From Marinilabiliaceae bacterium (lineage in GTDB: Bacteria > Bacteroidota > Bacteroidia > Bacteroidales > Marinilabiliaceae): a DNA stretch of 32,234 nt. Location of the stretch: contig JALVBA010000101.1 of assembly GCA_027010905.1 (NCBI GenBank), forward strand, positions 1 through 32,234, given 5' to 3'. The position numbers were made by a program, and so were the translations under genes. The notes beneath the pieces are model-generated. The model made no database searches. It worked only from the letters and a program-made list of their open reading frames with translations, and was not told where the DNA came from. Position 1 is the stretch's first letter. Every line of letters starts with the position of its first letter. Below are positions 32,081-32,234 of the stretch, one piece after another.

Positions 32081-32234
32081 TCGGGCATGGTAATAGGCTG
32101 GCGAGGTGTAAGTCCTCGTACGTGCCGAGTTGATAGGAAACGTTAGCGATTGGCAATGGTGTTGTGGGTGACTGCAAATCAGAAAGAAGCCATTAGCAAA
32201 TTTGAAGTCCTGACGAACAGAAATCTGATATAAG
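32081..32234 (+). mobile_element. Probable 5' part of a group II intron (domain I), cut by the window edge
   Basis: A nested stem is visible: TCGGGCATG pairs with CGTGCCGA (one bulge), enclosing CGAGG-TGTAAGT-CCTCG. It is followed by GAGTTGATAGGAAACGTTAG, CGATTGGCAATGG, GACGAACAG and a long-range pair ATCAGA (32178-32183) with TCTGAT (32224-32229). The words CGAGGTGTAAGTCCTCG, AGCGATTGGC and GACGAACAG resemble, from memory, the region ahead of the reverse transcriptase/maturase gene in bacterial group II introns. No canonical GUGYG start stands close upstream; the GC hairpin repeat is only 12 bp away, so the 5' end may be truncated. The maturase gene would lie beyond the window. Confidence 0.5.

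Larger units (their letters stand above)
31925..32234. other. Non-coding right end of the window
   Basis: 310 bp without an open reading frame of note. It contains a TTTTTGC/GCAAAAA dyad, a GC-rich hairpin repeat and an RNA-like element that runs off the edge. Confidence 0.7.

Overview
The window comes from a Bacteroidota chromosome, most likely order Bacteroidales. The evidence is the gene content and order (lptC, a CNNM/CorC protein and a SurA/PpiD-like foldase in a row; a dcw cluster without murF or ddl), an FtsZ with the long Bacteroidetes-type tail ending in LHDNVD, promoter-like boxes of the TTG-N20-TAnnTTTG type, few Shine-Dalgarno sequences, and AT-rich DNA. I cannot name the family or genus.

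Layout. (1) 47-5496, plus strand: an envelope block with an exported TPR protein, the LPS-export lipoprotein LptC, a CNNM/CBS/CorC membrane protein and a membrane-anchored parvulin foldase, closed by a strong hairpin terminator. (2) 5833-8394: adenosylcobalamin-dependent (class II) ribonucleotide reductase. (3) 8570-10087: glutamyl-tRNA synthetase. (4) 10088-12111: an accessory island of about 2 kb with one intact AAA ATPase (DUF4143 type), the 3' remnant of a second copy, a 30-bp direct repeat, a 64-bp nested palindrome at the ATPase promoter, and modules of short hairpins with TTC or GAA loops. (5) 12112-28405, minus strand: the division and cell wall cluster in transcription order mraZ, rsmH, ftsL-like, ftsI/PBP, murE, mraY, murD, ftsW, murG, murC, ftsQ, ftsA, ftsZ, yqeY. 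It has a 4 x 10-bp MraZ operator upstream and two 7-bp tandem repeats inside it. (6) 28620-31924, plus strand: an operon of two acyltransferases matching the two-gene glycine-lipid pathway, plus a pyridine-nucleotide oxidoreductase lacking the usual redox cysteines. (7) 31925-32234: non-coding DNA with another hairpin repeat and, at the very edge, what looks like the 5' domain of a group II intron.

How the parts work together. The dcw genes make and polymerise the lipid-linked peptidoglycan precursor (MurC, MurD, MurE, MraY, MurG, FtsW, PBP) and build the divisome (FtsZ, FtsA, FtsQ, FtsL). MurE carries the DNPR motif of meso-diaminopimelate enzymes. murF and ddl, needed to finish the precursor, are not here and must lie elsewhere. 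The envelope block serves LPS transport and periplasmic folding, and the last operon makes an amino-acid-containing membrane lipid.

I found no complete new defence or mobile system. The least explained parts are the ATPase/palindrome/hairpin island, the cysteine-less flavoprotein linked to lipid synthesis, the heptad repeats that also encode the end of MurG, and the RNA-like element at the right edge.
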